Assembly (NCBI GenBank): GCA_036936605.1
Contig: JAUPFV010000001.1
Location: forward strand, 167,052,643 to 167,116,642
Length of the DNA stretch: 64,000 nt
Origin: Limnanthes douglasii subsp. nivea
Lineage: Eukaryota > Streptophyta > Magnoliopsida > Brassicales > Limnanthaceae
Direction: 5' to 3'
Below are positions 12,211 to 24,049 of the stretch, piece by piece. The notes beneath the pieces are model-generated. The model ran no database searches, was not told where the DNA came from, and saw nothing but the letters and a program-made list of their open reading frames with translations. Positions within the stretch are counted from its first letter, which is position 1. The number at the start of each line of letters is the position of its first letter. The position numbers and the translations under genes are program-made.

Positions 12211-12391
12211 ATGCTATGATATCGTGCTAATAAATAAAGATAAAGAAAATAGAGAAGAAGAAGTCGCTAAGAAATGGCTAGGGTTTATGTTTATTTAGAA
12301 AGCGTACAAATTACATAGAGTATAAATCTCTTATTTATTGATAAAGCATATGAACTTATGGGATTGAGCCTAATATTTGTAGCAACACTAT

Positions 12392-14205
12392 GTTAGTCAA
12401 ATTATAAATTTTATGTAAATATTGTGATTTCTCTTTATTAAGTTCAACTATATTGATACTTCATTCGAATTGAGATACTTTCGTTCGGATATGCAAAAAT
12501 TGTAGTTACATATGCTTTTATCATAATATACTTGTTTAGAAAAAACAATAAATTATTACTCCACCCCATAATACATGTCGATATATTATGGAAACAAAAG
12601 ATGGTCGGACATTGACCGACTATAAGATCTGAAGGAATCCCCTATCTAATCTTTTGCATTTTGCCACATAATTTTCCACAACCACCGTCAAATTTACCAT
12701 TCAAATCTCTTAATAATTCCCACACCGTCTGTTTGCTATCCAATATATCCCTCACTCCAATAAATAAGATATGTTATAAGTCTAGCAAGCTTAGCGACAA
12801 TGGTACTGCTATAAACCAAACAAACGATATAAATGTTACAAACTGAACAACGGCTAAAATGATGTAAGCCCCATGACAACTATATTATAACTAGAACAAT
12901 AATGAGACTAATTAGGGAGCGATGGTTAGACTATAAGTTAAATGACGAGGAGGCTTTAATCTAAACGACAAGGATGCAAGAAGTCAATTAAAAATATGTG
13001 ATAAAAATAATAGTGAAGATGCTTTAACTTGAACAAAAACAAGGTTATAAGTTAAGTGATAAAGAGGTGAAAATCGAAAAGATAAAAAAAAACCATAAGG
13101 TAAGCAACGACTAAGAGGATTTGAGCCGAACGCCAACTAGGCTATAAGCCAAACATCGAGGAGACTATTAAACAAACAATGATATGACCACAACAAAATT
13201 ATTATCAATCAAGATATAGGTCCAAAAGATCGTAGAGAACACAATGATGTCACAAAGTCCAGAATGTAAAAACTCAAAAAATGATTGTAAGTCAAGATAT
13301 AAACCTAATATACCGGAGGCGATAAGAATTAAACAATAAAGTTCAGACAATTAAAAATTTAAAACTAGTTATAAGTTAAATAATAGGACCAAGATACTAG
13401 AGAAAAAAATAGTATTATAGAGTTTAAACATTAATAGTCATAAAAACGATTATAAAGCAAATACAAGGTTATAAATGTTCACTACCAGGGAAATAGTTTT
13501 TACAACCAGCTAGTAAGTTCATTGCAACATCAATTATCATTTGCGACCAATTTATAACGAAATTGTAACAAGATTATTGTTCACCCAATAAATCAAATTC
13601 ACGTCGACAATGGCCATAAAATTTCAATAATATAACATTTAGTTGCAATTGTTTTACCACATAAGAGCAATCACTTACACTTTTTAAATATTAGATTTAT
13701 TATTATTACTTTAGTTACTCTGAAACTAAAATGGCAACTAATTTACTACTAACTTGATGTGGTGAATATTAGTCAACCAAAATAGCAAGTCAAATTAATC
13801 AAAATCTCATAAAAATACCCACCAAAATCAATATCTCCACAAACTTAAAGCTCACACACATTACCTACAAAAATCGATATCTCCCCTCACCCCAAAATCT
13901 AAATCTCACACACATTATCCACCAAAATAGATATATTCCCAAAGAACTCATAAATGCCCATTTTCACCAAAAATAATCTCATAGGTATTACCCACTACAA
14001 TCGATATTTCTCCCAAAATATTTTATAAACTCCACTCTCCATCAGAAACCTAATATCACCTAAACTCAAATTTTGTATAATATTGATAAGGAAAAATCAA
14101 TTTCAAAGGTTTAGTCAAAGTAATGATAAATAATTATAAGAGAATAATATAAAAATACTCAATAACATTTTTTTAAATCAGATTTTTTACATTATGAGCT
14201 TTTCC
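12392..14205. repeat. Segmental duplication, copy B, right part
   Basis: Resumes the copy A order after the copia insertion: TATTGTGATTTCTCTTTATT (12,421), TATTATGGAAACAAAAGATG (about 12,585), the degenerate minisatellite (12,770-13,190), CACTACCAGGGAAATAG (13,480), then GAAACTAAAA, GATGTGGTG and TCATAAAAATACCC, ending near 14,205. There is no coding content of note. Confidence 0.75.
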
Positions 14206-15031
14206 TCCTATTTATATTAGTCACCCACTTTCCTCTTTGAACTTATTTACTTACTCTTAGAATAGTGTTTAATGTGCATTTAATATGGGTCAGGTTCTTA
14301 ACAAATACAGGGCATGTTCGTACGTGTTGTTACACGTGTCAGCTTATGGTGCCAGTTAGCTTGAGTATCAAGTTTGATTACTTGCTTAACACTTGTTTCT
14401 TATACAAAATTATTGGATAGAAATTTATCTACTCAGATTTCTAGCTAAGGTAGTCAGTTAATGCTTTCATTATGTAAAGTATTAGTCTCGGCTTAAAAAC
14501 CATTGATCTTCTAATGCTATTCTCATTTTATTCGTTTCGTCTATGCTTTTCTTACCAATATTGTTACTTCGTCTCGTTATTGATTTGTTCGTCTTGTCTG
14601 TATTCGTCTTATAAAGATAGTTTTGTCCTCCCATCGTTATTCATTCACTAATCAATCAGATTTGTACAATATATAAATAATTTTTCATATAGTTAGTCTT
14701 TATTATATCTTACCTCGTCATTATAAGGATTATACCCAGCTCGTATAGTCTTATCAATATCCCTCATTGTCTTTGAAGTAACTAGTATTGTTTGTTCTTT
14801 TAAAGTAATTATTTGAAGGTCTATTGAAATAATATGGACGAGATAACATAAAAAACATATGATTATAATCTTATATTATTAAAATAATTGTCTATGTGTA
14901 CCGTAGTGTGAGAATGTCATATTCTTGCTGACACGTTGAGACAATATTTATACCGCTAGAATTCTTTTTACTCACATCTTTGGCATGCGTATCCACCTAT
15001 CAATATCGGGTCGGTTTATTTACTTAGTAAT

Positions 15032-15034
<3 letters not shown>
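14206..15034. other. Non-coding stretch, no feature recognised
   Basis: AT-rich, with scattered TCGTC/TCGTT words around 14,560-14,640. No protein similarity, splice-linked frames or repeat structure were seen. Confidence 0.4.

Positions 15035-15086
<52 letters not shown>
15035..15086. repeat. (GA)26 microsatellite
   Basis: An uninterrupted run of 26 GA dinucleotides, long enough to be polymorphic between individuals. Confidence 0.97.
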
Positions 15087-15088
<2 letters not shown>

Positions 15089-17129
15089 AGGTGACTGTAA
15101 AACCCCAGAAAGAAGAAGAAACATTGGAGTATAAACTCTAACCCTAGATTAGAATAAAATAGACTTAGAGAAAAAGAATCTCAAATATATTTTCAAAAAG
15201 TATGACGACAAAGTATGGTTTTAGAGCCTTTTCCAGAAGCTCTCGAAACCCTACACAAAAATTCCAGATCATTCGTAACGAAATAAAATAAAGCCCAACT
15301 TAATTGCAAAGAGATGGGGCTGGTTAAGTATTTTAAATAAATAAAGGAAAAATAGAAAATTGCTAAAAAAATACGAAAACTAATAAATGAGGTCATAAAA
15401 GCTTAATTTTTAGGCCTAAAGTTCATCATTAGTGCCCCGTGATGGGTCCAAAAATCGTTGGTCTTCTCGACAAGTTAGATTTAAGTAGTCGCATTGCCTA
15501 ATTCTGATACCCGAGTCCGAAATAAGGTATGTTTCCGTTTGTCTAAAAGGGTCATATAGCCATGTTCATGTTATACTACATCAAATATAATAAGAAGAAC
15601 CCTCTGAGCCTTGGATGAGAATTAAATCCAATGACGTACATTGATTTGCAAGTAATACGTATAAAAAATGAATCACATGCTTCTTTGCAACTTGATCATT
15701 ACAACTTTGAACTTGTTGCCATACCTAATAATTGGGATGTGAGATGAGGAATAATTCAAGTTATCTGTAACCGAAGAGGTGGTTAGCGCAGAGGTTACTG
15801 AAAACTTGTTGTTGAAAAATAAAAAAGGGAAAATTTCCGATGAGGGTAACCTTGGTAAAGAAAAAAAGAGAAAATAATCCATCATGATGGAGATATCAAG
15901 AGTAGTGGAGGGAAGGAAGTCTCATCAAAGAAAAATAAAAAGACTAAGCAGTATTGAACCGACTGGTAAATGAGATGTGTCTGGAAGTCCTAACATTGAC
16001 GGAGAGGAGAAAATAAAGAAAAATACTAGCGCGGTTAGATTGTCATTGTCTAAAATGATCCTGTTTGTTGACAACGTGTGTCATCTCGTCCTGAGATAAT
16101 CTACCGTATTTGGAAATAAATGAATGTTGGGATATTCCGTGACACCCAATCATTGGACTCAACCATATCCCACTATATCTTTTTTTATATCCGCTACTAT
16201 TTTATGGCACAAAGGTACCCTGGCCTCCCTAACTATTATTCTTGTTTTTTCACAGATACCCCCACTCACTAGACACCTCAAAAGAAAACCTGTAGTTTCA
16301 TTTACAGATGGTCTGATCATCCTCCGTTTGATCGTTTGTGCTTTTAGTACTTCAGTTTTAATACATGTCAATTCTCTATCTTGTTGTAGCATACCTGAAC
16401 AAATCTCAAGAAATATAACTATTTATTGTATTTGCTTCTTTGTCGGAAAAATGTCCTAATGTATTTGTAAAAAATTATTTTATTTATTATATTACTTTTT
16501 ATAAAATAAAATAGTATTCTAATATTATATTGTGAGATAAAAAATTATGGTCTTCACTTTTATAATAAATATTAGATTCACAAATCTCTTACGAAGTAAA
16601 AACAAGCAAAATTGAAAATGATTTACTTATTTATGAAAGATTTCCTCTAACTCTAATTCAAAACTCAAATATATGTAAAAGAAAAAATATTATATTTATA
16701 CAATAATTTTTATATTTTTAGGATATGAATTAAGTTATAAGATTAAATCAATACAATACTTAAATAATAATTTTTTTAAAACTTATATCTAATTTATTTT
16801 ATAAAATTATGTCAATATTATGCAATGCCTACAACAAAATACAATGCGGATAACAAAATATAATAATATTTTTGGTTGGATAGATGGTGTCCACATCTTT
16901 CTCTTATTTCTCTTGACACAAACATATCAAACTCATGGTATTCTTAATATAGGGTCACGAACTTCTGGACAAATGGAACATGGAACTACAACAAACTCAA
17001 ATAATCTGTTGTGCCATTAGATTGATTATTAAAGAAACATAAGTTGACTCAATCATCTTGACTATCAACCAACAAAGTAATTTCTCAAAACAAAATACAT
17101 GAAATCATGTAAGAACTCACGGAAACAAA
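15087..17129. other. Intergenic stretch with one unexplained 111-codon frame
   Basis: No known gene was recognised. The only notable item is an open frame at 16,124-16,459 (+), 111 codons, in a patch of higher GC than its surroundings; the opposite strand is also open for 77 codons (16,392-16,159). Neither product shows a familiar motif. The patch ends in AT-rich DNA at about 16,470. It may be a fragment of an exon or of organelle DNA, which cannot be decided by eye. Confidence 0.35.
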
Positions 17130-18080
17130 TTAAAACTCTTCAAACAAATATGGAATAAGATTTCTCCAAAGAAATGTTCTTTCTTTCTTTGGAGATTGCT
17201 GCAAAATTGGGTTCCAATGGAGTTAGTTATTCAAAATAAAAATAATCATTTCGCATCCAAATGTTTATTATGTGATAATTGTGAAACAACCAATCACTAC
17301 TTTGTTCAATGTGAAGCTTCATGGAAAGTATGGACGTACTTTAGAAATATCTTCAATATAACTACTGTGGGATACATGACCTTACAACATATCACCAGAA
17401 GTTGGTTCTGGTCTTCTCCAAATGAAACTCACATTCGCATCATTATCCCGACAATCATCTGTTGAACACTCTGGAATCAAAGAAACGAAATCAAATTCAA
17501 CTAAAAGACATTTACAGTCAAGGAAATCAATCAACAGATTACATATCAAATCCAAAAGTTAGATATATATAATCTTTTGAAAAGAATTCAATGGCTTCCG
17601 AATATATATGTTGCATATATAATGGGCTGTTATAACCATTTAAAGAATCCTCGCAAGATTGTTGTTGGAAAATGGATACCTCATACAGGTCAAAGGTTAA
17701 AGATGAACATCGATGGCTCCTGCTCATATGAAGAAGAATCAAGTGGAGCAGTCATTATAAGACACAAACAATGAGAGGTAATCTCAACTATTGGAAGACT
17801 TTATGGTAAACAAAGTCCTCAAAGTGCTGAAAATCGAGCTTTATTAGATGGTTTATATAGATGTTACAACATGAATATAACAAATTTTGATATAGAAATA
17901 GACTCTCTAACATTAGTAGCTATGTTATGTTAAATCAATTTAATACCCCTCTATTGTTCCTGGAATGAACATCACTCATATCTACCGTGAGCAGAATGCA
18001 GCAACAGACTGGTTTTCCAAATGGATGAATAAATAAAAATTTAAGCAAGACTTACAAGCTAACCAGCTCTGAAGTTCTCT
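17130..18080 (+). pseudogene. L1-like LINE 3' part (zf-RVT and RNase H)
   Basis: Plus-strand remnant of the 3' end of a plant non-LTR retrotransposon. It opens with KISPKKCSFFLWRLLQNWVP and CLLCDN-CETTNHYFVQCE, the zinc-binding zf-RVT segment after LINE reverse transcriptase. An RNase H (RVT_3-like) domain follows: KMNIDGSCSYEEESSGAVI with the first catalytic Asp, GRLYGKQSPQSAENRALLDG with the Glu, and IEIDSLTL with the second Asp. Stops at 17,463, 17,772 and later break the frame. The RT itself is absent, which fits 5' truncation. The same family's RNase H, on the opposite strand, hosts the Tat element at 42.3 kb. Confidence 0.82.
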
Positions 18081-18209
18081 TACGACCTTTTGGATTCTAG
18101 ATAGCATTGATGTAGGCAAAATTAGAGAGTCAAACTAACTTCATAATCTAAAAATAGCCTTATATATTTATTCTCTATAATTGTTTTTACACAAATGTTA
18201 CTCATTATA

Positions 18210-19320
18210 TGATACAGCGGAATGGCGAAAAGAAACAACGATAGATAAAACCCTAATCCAAGCGATAGATGAAACCTCAATCCAATGATAACAAAGATTG
18301 AAACTTTCAGTTATAAAAAAATATTATTCCAAAAAAATTGTTTAAAACTTAAGATATATGAGGCTTTATATAAGGACTTCTCAAAACCCTAAATTAGAAT
18401 ACGAGAAAGTAAAATAAATATCTTAAAATGGAATCAAATCAAATCTTAATACAATTAGATTTGAATTGAATAATATAAAGTATTTGAATAAAATTAAATA
18501 GGTTTTTGTTTGGGCTTCTAGGCTACATCATCTTCCCCTCATTGACAAGAATTCGTCTTTGAACTCACAGCACCATCACCATTAGCAACCAAATTATTTT
18601 ATTTTATTTTTTTCAATTTTACATTGAGAATTATAATTTTTAACCGTATCATAATAATATGCTCGAGTGTTTCGTATTCGAAGTCACATTAAAGCATCTA
18701 GTTAATGAAAAAATAGTTTTGAAAACCTCTTCATAACCTGAGACAACATCTCGATAAGCGGGTTTATCCTTGATCTGACGAGTGGTAGTAGTCAATTTAA
18801 CTCCACTAGTAACTGGTCAACACGATCATCGTCGGAACTTTTGGTGTGTCCCCGCATACCCAACGATCTTCGAGATCTTCATGACAATAGATGTTATTCT
18901 CTCGTTGAGACCTTGATCAGAAATATCATGCTCTAGAAACATGCTTCCCCGTAGCAGGAATTGAGGCTCTGATTGTGAAAGGAAACGACGATAGATGAAA
19001 CCCTAATCCAAGGGTAATATGATAGAGAAAACCTCAATCCAAGGGTAACAAAGACCAAAACTTATAATGATAAAAAATATATTATTTCAGAAAATATTTA
19101 AAACTTAAGGTATATAAAGCTTTATATAAGAATTGCTCTATAAAATAAAATAATTGTTTTAAATATATTAAGCTTTATATTTAGAACACAAGGAAATAAA
19201 ATATATGTTTTAAAATAGAATCAAATCAAATATTAATACAATTAGATTTGATTTGAATAATATAAAATATTTGAATAAAATTAAATAGGTTTTTGTTTGG
19301 GCATTTTAGTTACGTCATTA
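18210..19320 (-). mobile_element. Short gypsy derivative with two LTRs
   Basis: Two direct repeats, about 18,210-18,525 and 18,971-19,320, share GGAAACGACGATAGATGAAA-like starts, GAGGCTTTATATAAG-like middles and AATTAAATAGGTTTTTGTTT ends. Between them lie only about 445 bp. On the minus strand this interior has the chromovirus-type pol tail TNSCQ-GEDDVA (near 18,525-18,560) and, at its right end, a shortened tRNA-iMet primer site (ATCAGAGCCTCAA). With no gag or pol it could move only in trans. It is the same family as 4,651-5,486. The LTRs are visibly diverged, so it is old. Confidence 0.7.
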
Positions 19321-20023
19321 TATCTTTAGTATGTAGAAATACTACCTACAATATAAATTGAAGAAAAAATCTAAATAAAAACGGAACCGAATAAAAAAAT
19401 TTGAGAACACAAGTGTCAAGTCAGAAGTAGGTTTTAATGGACAAATAACAAATCTAGAATCAATGAATTAAATCACGGGAAACCGAAAAGAAGCTTCAAA
19501 AGAAAACAAAAATAGACTGAATCATCGACAAATAACACATATGTGAAATAAAGATCAGGAAGAATCTCATCTCTCTTTAATTTTAACCTAGCTTGAAATT
19601 ACCAAATCACAACCGAATTAGCAAAAAAAATGATGGAAAATTCCATTATTCAATTAAGACTAACTTCGATAACTTAGAGGCACGAATTGAATCCATAAGC
19701 CGCTAAATTTAAAAAAATTAGCTGAAGCAATGAAAACAATATAATCGGCCTCGTTTTAGTAATACCCAAAAGTCTAATAAAAAACTATAAATTGTTGTAA
19801 TTTTCTTAATTTTAATAAAATAAATTACTTTAAAAGGACAAAATGCAATTTCAAAACTATTATAGCTCAACATACGGTAAACCATAAAAAATGTAACGAA
19901 AGATAAAATTAACATCAATATCTTAGTGGTTTCATCCATATACTAACTTTGTCTATTTATTAATATTTTTAGATATTTAATATTTATAATGAATATAATT
20001 GTTTTATTGGAATATCAATTGTA

Positions 20024-20027
<4 letters not shown>

Positions 20028-20062
<35 letters not shown>
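20028..20062. repeat. (TA)n microsatellite
   Basis: About 17 TA dinucleotides in AT-rich DNA. Confidence 0.9.
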
Positions 20063-20066
<4 letters not shown>

Positions 20067-20449
20067 GTTCAAAATTGAAGTTATTTTTGTTTTTTATCTT
20101 TTATTATTTACTATTTTTATTATCATTTATTATTAATAAAGAATTACCGTCCTCTCATTTTTCACTCTTCATTTTTTAAAGATATTTTTTAAAGGTTGTT
20201 GATCCATAAAAATAAAATCTACTAGAACTTAACTACGCTGTAAATTGATAAAATTAAAATCCACAAATCTCTTAGTAAGTTAACAAATTTTTATTGAAGA
20301 GATAAAATTAAAAAATTATAATTGGAATATGTTTCTAAGATTTATGATTATATATTGTTTGGAGAAAGAAAATGATTTTGTTTTTCAGATAAGTTTTACT
20401 GTAGTTTTGTATTTTTTGGACAAATCTGTGTCCAGTGTCTCATATCCAG

Positions 20450-20930
20450 TGTATTGCATCTGTCATTTAGCGTGCTAAATGCGAGTCAAGTGTAAAATAG
20501 AAATGATATATGTGAGACATAAAAGGCTACATGGTAGATGCGAGACCTAATTTTTAAATGTTAGATGTGAGACTAATGTAAAATAGAAATGAAAGATACG
20601 ATAAATAATTGTTAACTGATAGATGTGAGACTTACTTTTTAGATGATACATGCGGGATAAATATAAAATGAAAATAATAGATTTGATATCTAAGGTACAA
20701 AGGCTAGATGATAGATGCGATACTTAATTTTTAAAACGTAATATTTATATGATAGATGCGAGACCACTATAAAATTAAAATGATATATACGATGCATAAA
20801 GTTTAAATGATAAATATGAGAATTACTTTCTCTAGATGATAGATGCGGGACTATTGTAAAATAGAAATTATAGATGCGAGATATAAATTGTACACGGTAG
20901 ATACAAGACCAAAAATCCAAAACAGACCAA
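20450..20930. repeat. ~86-bp minisatellite, about five units
   Basis: Unit starts (TGTAAAATAGAAATGATAGA-like) lie at 20,491, 20,577, 20,662, 20,768 and 20,855, a period of about 86 bp with one longer unit. Within each unit the motif GATAGATGCGAGAC recurs two or three times, suggesting growth from a ~28-bp core. The minus-strand 76-codon frame with recurring YRIYHL words is a reading of the repeat. Confidence 0.75.
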
Positions 20931-22590
20931 CACTAGATGCGAGACCATAGCTAATTGGGCTTACGGAAAAAAATTAAAAAAAAATAATTTAAAAACAACA
21001 TTAATGTATCTGATTTTGTTCGTTTTAGAAAAACCAAAACCATAATACTTCAAGATTTATTTTCCGAATTATGTTTTATAAAATACAAAATTTTAAATAG
21101 TTAAATAAAAAATAAAAGAAAAAAAACGTGCACATTTGATAATTTAGTATAGAATTGTGTTTCAAATTGAAATATAATAAAACAAAATTATGATTTTATA
21201 TAATTAACCTAATTGATTTTTTTTAATGAGCTTTATATTATAACCGACTTTTGTTATATTCAATATATATTTTAATTGTTAAAATAGGTTATATCATTTT
21301 TAAAGAGTGTAAAAAAAATCTTACTGTTACTGTTGTTAACGTTTTCCACTCATAATTTATTATTTTAAAAATATTGGTATCATTCATTTTTAATCCAATT
21401 CATTCGCATTTAATTAATTTTAGGCGGCCGATTTATTATAACGAATTATTAGGTCTTATTATTGACATATAATTGGTAAAATAACTTTTGACAAAACCAA
21501 TAAAACTTCTAAAATTATCAAATAATAACCAGAATTCAAAAAACATTATTCTATTATATATTTAAATTTTATTACCATAATTATGCACCAACTTATCATA
21601 TTATTTTTAACAAAAATAGATGACAAAACTGTTGTAATCAGTTTTTGGTTAAATTTCAATATTTAGAATTATTTGGCAATAAAATTTATTTTTATCTTTT
21701 TTAAATAGTAATTTGGGATTACTAATATAGTTATAATTATAAACTAATATAATATAAAAGATTACTTAATTGTTTTACTACATGTTTATAATTATAATTT
21801 GTTTTATTTATATATCACAAATAATTTATAGTTTCATTTCATTATGAAAAAAAAAATTATATATAAAAAGATTAGAAAAAAATAAATTAAGATTAAAATA
21901 GTTTGACGACAAAGAATAACTAAAAACTATTTAAATATCATATAAACATTAAGTTAATTTGGTTATAATTTGAAAATTGTAAAATGAATATTTTATTATA
22001 ATACCTTCTAATATTATGCATTACGATAAGAGGCGCATTTTATTGTTATATATCTTTTTAGTTTTATTGTATAAAATTTATCGGTGTGAACATAATATTA
22101 TTAATGACGAGAAAAAATTATAATTTGTTTTATACAAAAAAGAAACAATTTTAAGAATAAGAACATGTATCTATATTTCAATATAGTTAAAGAAAATTCT
22201 CGGATTTTGAAATCGAACCTTCATTCAATACCTAAGAAATTTTATGGAACCCAAAGTCCAGATTAATATATCGTCTCTATCAGGACGAATTCGAGACTCA
22301 CATTTATATATCTTAGATTATGTGACCAAAGTTACAATAATTTAGAAGGATCATTCATCATATTTTTTAACAAAGCATCCCAAAAAATACTATCGTCCCC
22401 ACATTCTAATTTATCAGACAGTCATCGAGAATGACCAAATAGACAGTCATCGAGAATGTCCAAATGGAATCTCTACTTTGCCTAAACTTCATGCCGAAAT
22501 ATTAGAAATTTTATGAAAACGATTAAGTACTATATCAGTGTGTTTAGATATGCTAGGATACGGTACTAATTCCCACATTCATAGTTTTAT
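20931..22590. other. AT-rich intergenic DNA
   Basis: More than 1.6 kb of very AT-rich sequence with no recognisable gene. The only local structure is a short direct repeat (GACAGTCATCGAGAATG twice) at 22,418-22,458. Confidence 0.5.
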
Positions 22591-23795
22591 TATCATTAAT
22601 ATAACATATAAACCTTGGCCTTACATGGATTTTTAAGGCATCTTACAATGCAAATCTTACATAGCATCAAAACAAATAAGTAAATACCAAGTTTGAGATA
22701 AATATGGAGAGGTGCAAATATCGATCGATGATCGCGACCTTCGTCATCCTCGACATTATCAGATTCGTTCACTGAGTCGATATCTTGTACCATCAATAAA
22801 AGCATGCCTCACTGTAAGTAGAGACACACATTGGATTTGAAAAAGGTTGAACATGTTTTATTGCGACCAATGAACCCACATATACATCGTGTGTTACTCT
22901 TGAGCGACAAGATGTGGTATATAATAACAAAAAAACTCGAAAGGAAACATGATTCAAAGTATCGTCTGACAACATCACCGATTGCACTAAAGAATAACGG
23001 CAAGCAGTGTGTCGCAACAATTTGATCCATTCAAGATGAAAAAATAAGATGGGGCGAAAGATTATGAGAATCATATATAACTATTCTTAAACATGTTTTT
23101 CAGGTTTGACGATGACGATGAGCGATTCTTTCAAGCATTCTCCATGAATTTCTTATGTAGCACTATTATATGAATTTCTTATGTAGCACTATTATATGGT
23201 TCAATTCATCTCCTTTGAGTTGTATTTACATTTTCGAAACACTTTGGACGACTTTTAAGACCAGTTCATCGGAACCAAGGTAATTCAAAGAGAATAATGA
23301 AAGCATGCGTACCTACACTATCCAATGAAAACAGAATCCGAATGACAATATACATGCTTACATTATCCATTGCAAGCAGGAGCCTAATGAAAGCATGTGT
23401 ACCTATACTTAAAGTTTTGTTAATTTAAAAGAACAACTTTGTACGCTTCCACGACTATGTGGCCTGTGTCATTTTCCATCGAAGAATTCTACCGAGTCTC
23501 CTAGCCATATCTTAACATTGAAGAACTCATGGTATAATTAGATCAACAAATCAAAGTTGAAGATATGATGCATGCACGAGTGGTGAGAATACCGAACGAT
23601 GTATCCTCATGTGTACCTAGTTAGGTACATATATAAAATAGTATTCTCAAACCTGATCTGATTCGTCTACGAATCAAATTATTAATGTCCGTACCCAAAC
23701 CGTTATATATTCGGATCACATAAACCCAATCGAATTCAATCATGTTCGATTCACTCATATTAACTTTATGATCATTTACTCAAATAAAATCGATT
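22591..23795. other. Unassigned stretch with weak coding signs
   Basis: GC is somewhat higher and there are overlapping open frames on both strands (22,596-23,074 minus; 22,831-23,025 plus). One minus frame has an acidic run (DSVNESDNVEDDEGRDH) after an AG/TG splice-like boundary near 22,806. No family was recognised. A 27-bp direct repeat (ATGAATTTCTTATGTAGCAC...) lies at 23,144-23,198. It may be a remnant of a host gene or transposon. Confidence 0.3.
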
Positions 23796-23830
23796 AATAT
23801 AAATATAAATATAAATATAAATATAAATAA
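23796..23830. repeat. (TATAAA)n-type microsatellite
   Basis: Five to six units of a 6-bp ATAAAT word, upstream of the defensin-like gene. Confidence 0.85.
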
Positions 23831-23995
23831 AATACATGAAAATGTACCGACAATAATAAAAATAATTAAAAATATATAGGACCCAAAAAATAATTTAAAT
23901 ATCTAATATATTTATTTACCAAAAGCGAATGAAAAAACCGTTCAAATAATAATTCAATATTAAAAAATAGAATAATAATAATACCATAACCCTAT

Positions 23996-24003
23996 TATAA
24001 ATA
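23996..24003 (+). promoter_or_regulatory. TATA box of the defensin-like gene
   Basis: TATAAATA lies 47 bp before the ATG at 24,050, within the usual plant spacing for a short leader. The promoter segment 23,800-24,049 is repeated, diverged, before the broken copy at 33.3 kb, where the equivalent position reads TATAATAAATA. Confidence 0.55.
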
Positions 24004-24049
24004 CTAGCTAGAAGATGTTTTCTTCATAAAAAGAAAAAAAGAAAAAATC

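Larger units (their letters stand above)
9039..12387 (-). mobile_element. Small Ty1/copia element B with both LTRs
   Basis: A minus-oriented element inserted in the duplicated copy. LTRs of about 149 bp (9,039-9,187) and 163 bp (12,225-12,387) start TGYTAATAAA, end in ACA, and are about 85% alike by eye, so the insertion is old. Left of the right LTR is a decayed tRNA-iMet primer site (minus CGATATCATAGCATG), and right of the left LTR a purine-rich tract on the minus strand. GTTAG occurs just outside both ends (9,031-9,035; 12,392-12,396) but a few bases from the LTR boundaries, so the target duplication is uncertain. At 3.35 kb it is shorter than full copia elements; most of gag and integrase is missing. 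Confidence 0.8.

Noticed and set aside
9031..12396. GTTAG as target duplication of copia element B
   Set aside because: Present outside both ends but separated from the LTR boundaries by a few bases on each side; kept only as a possibility.
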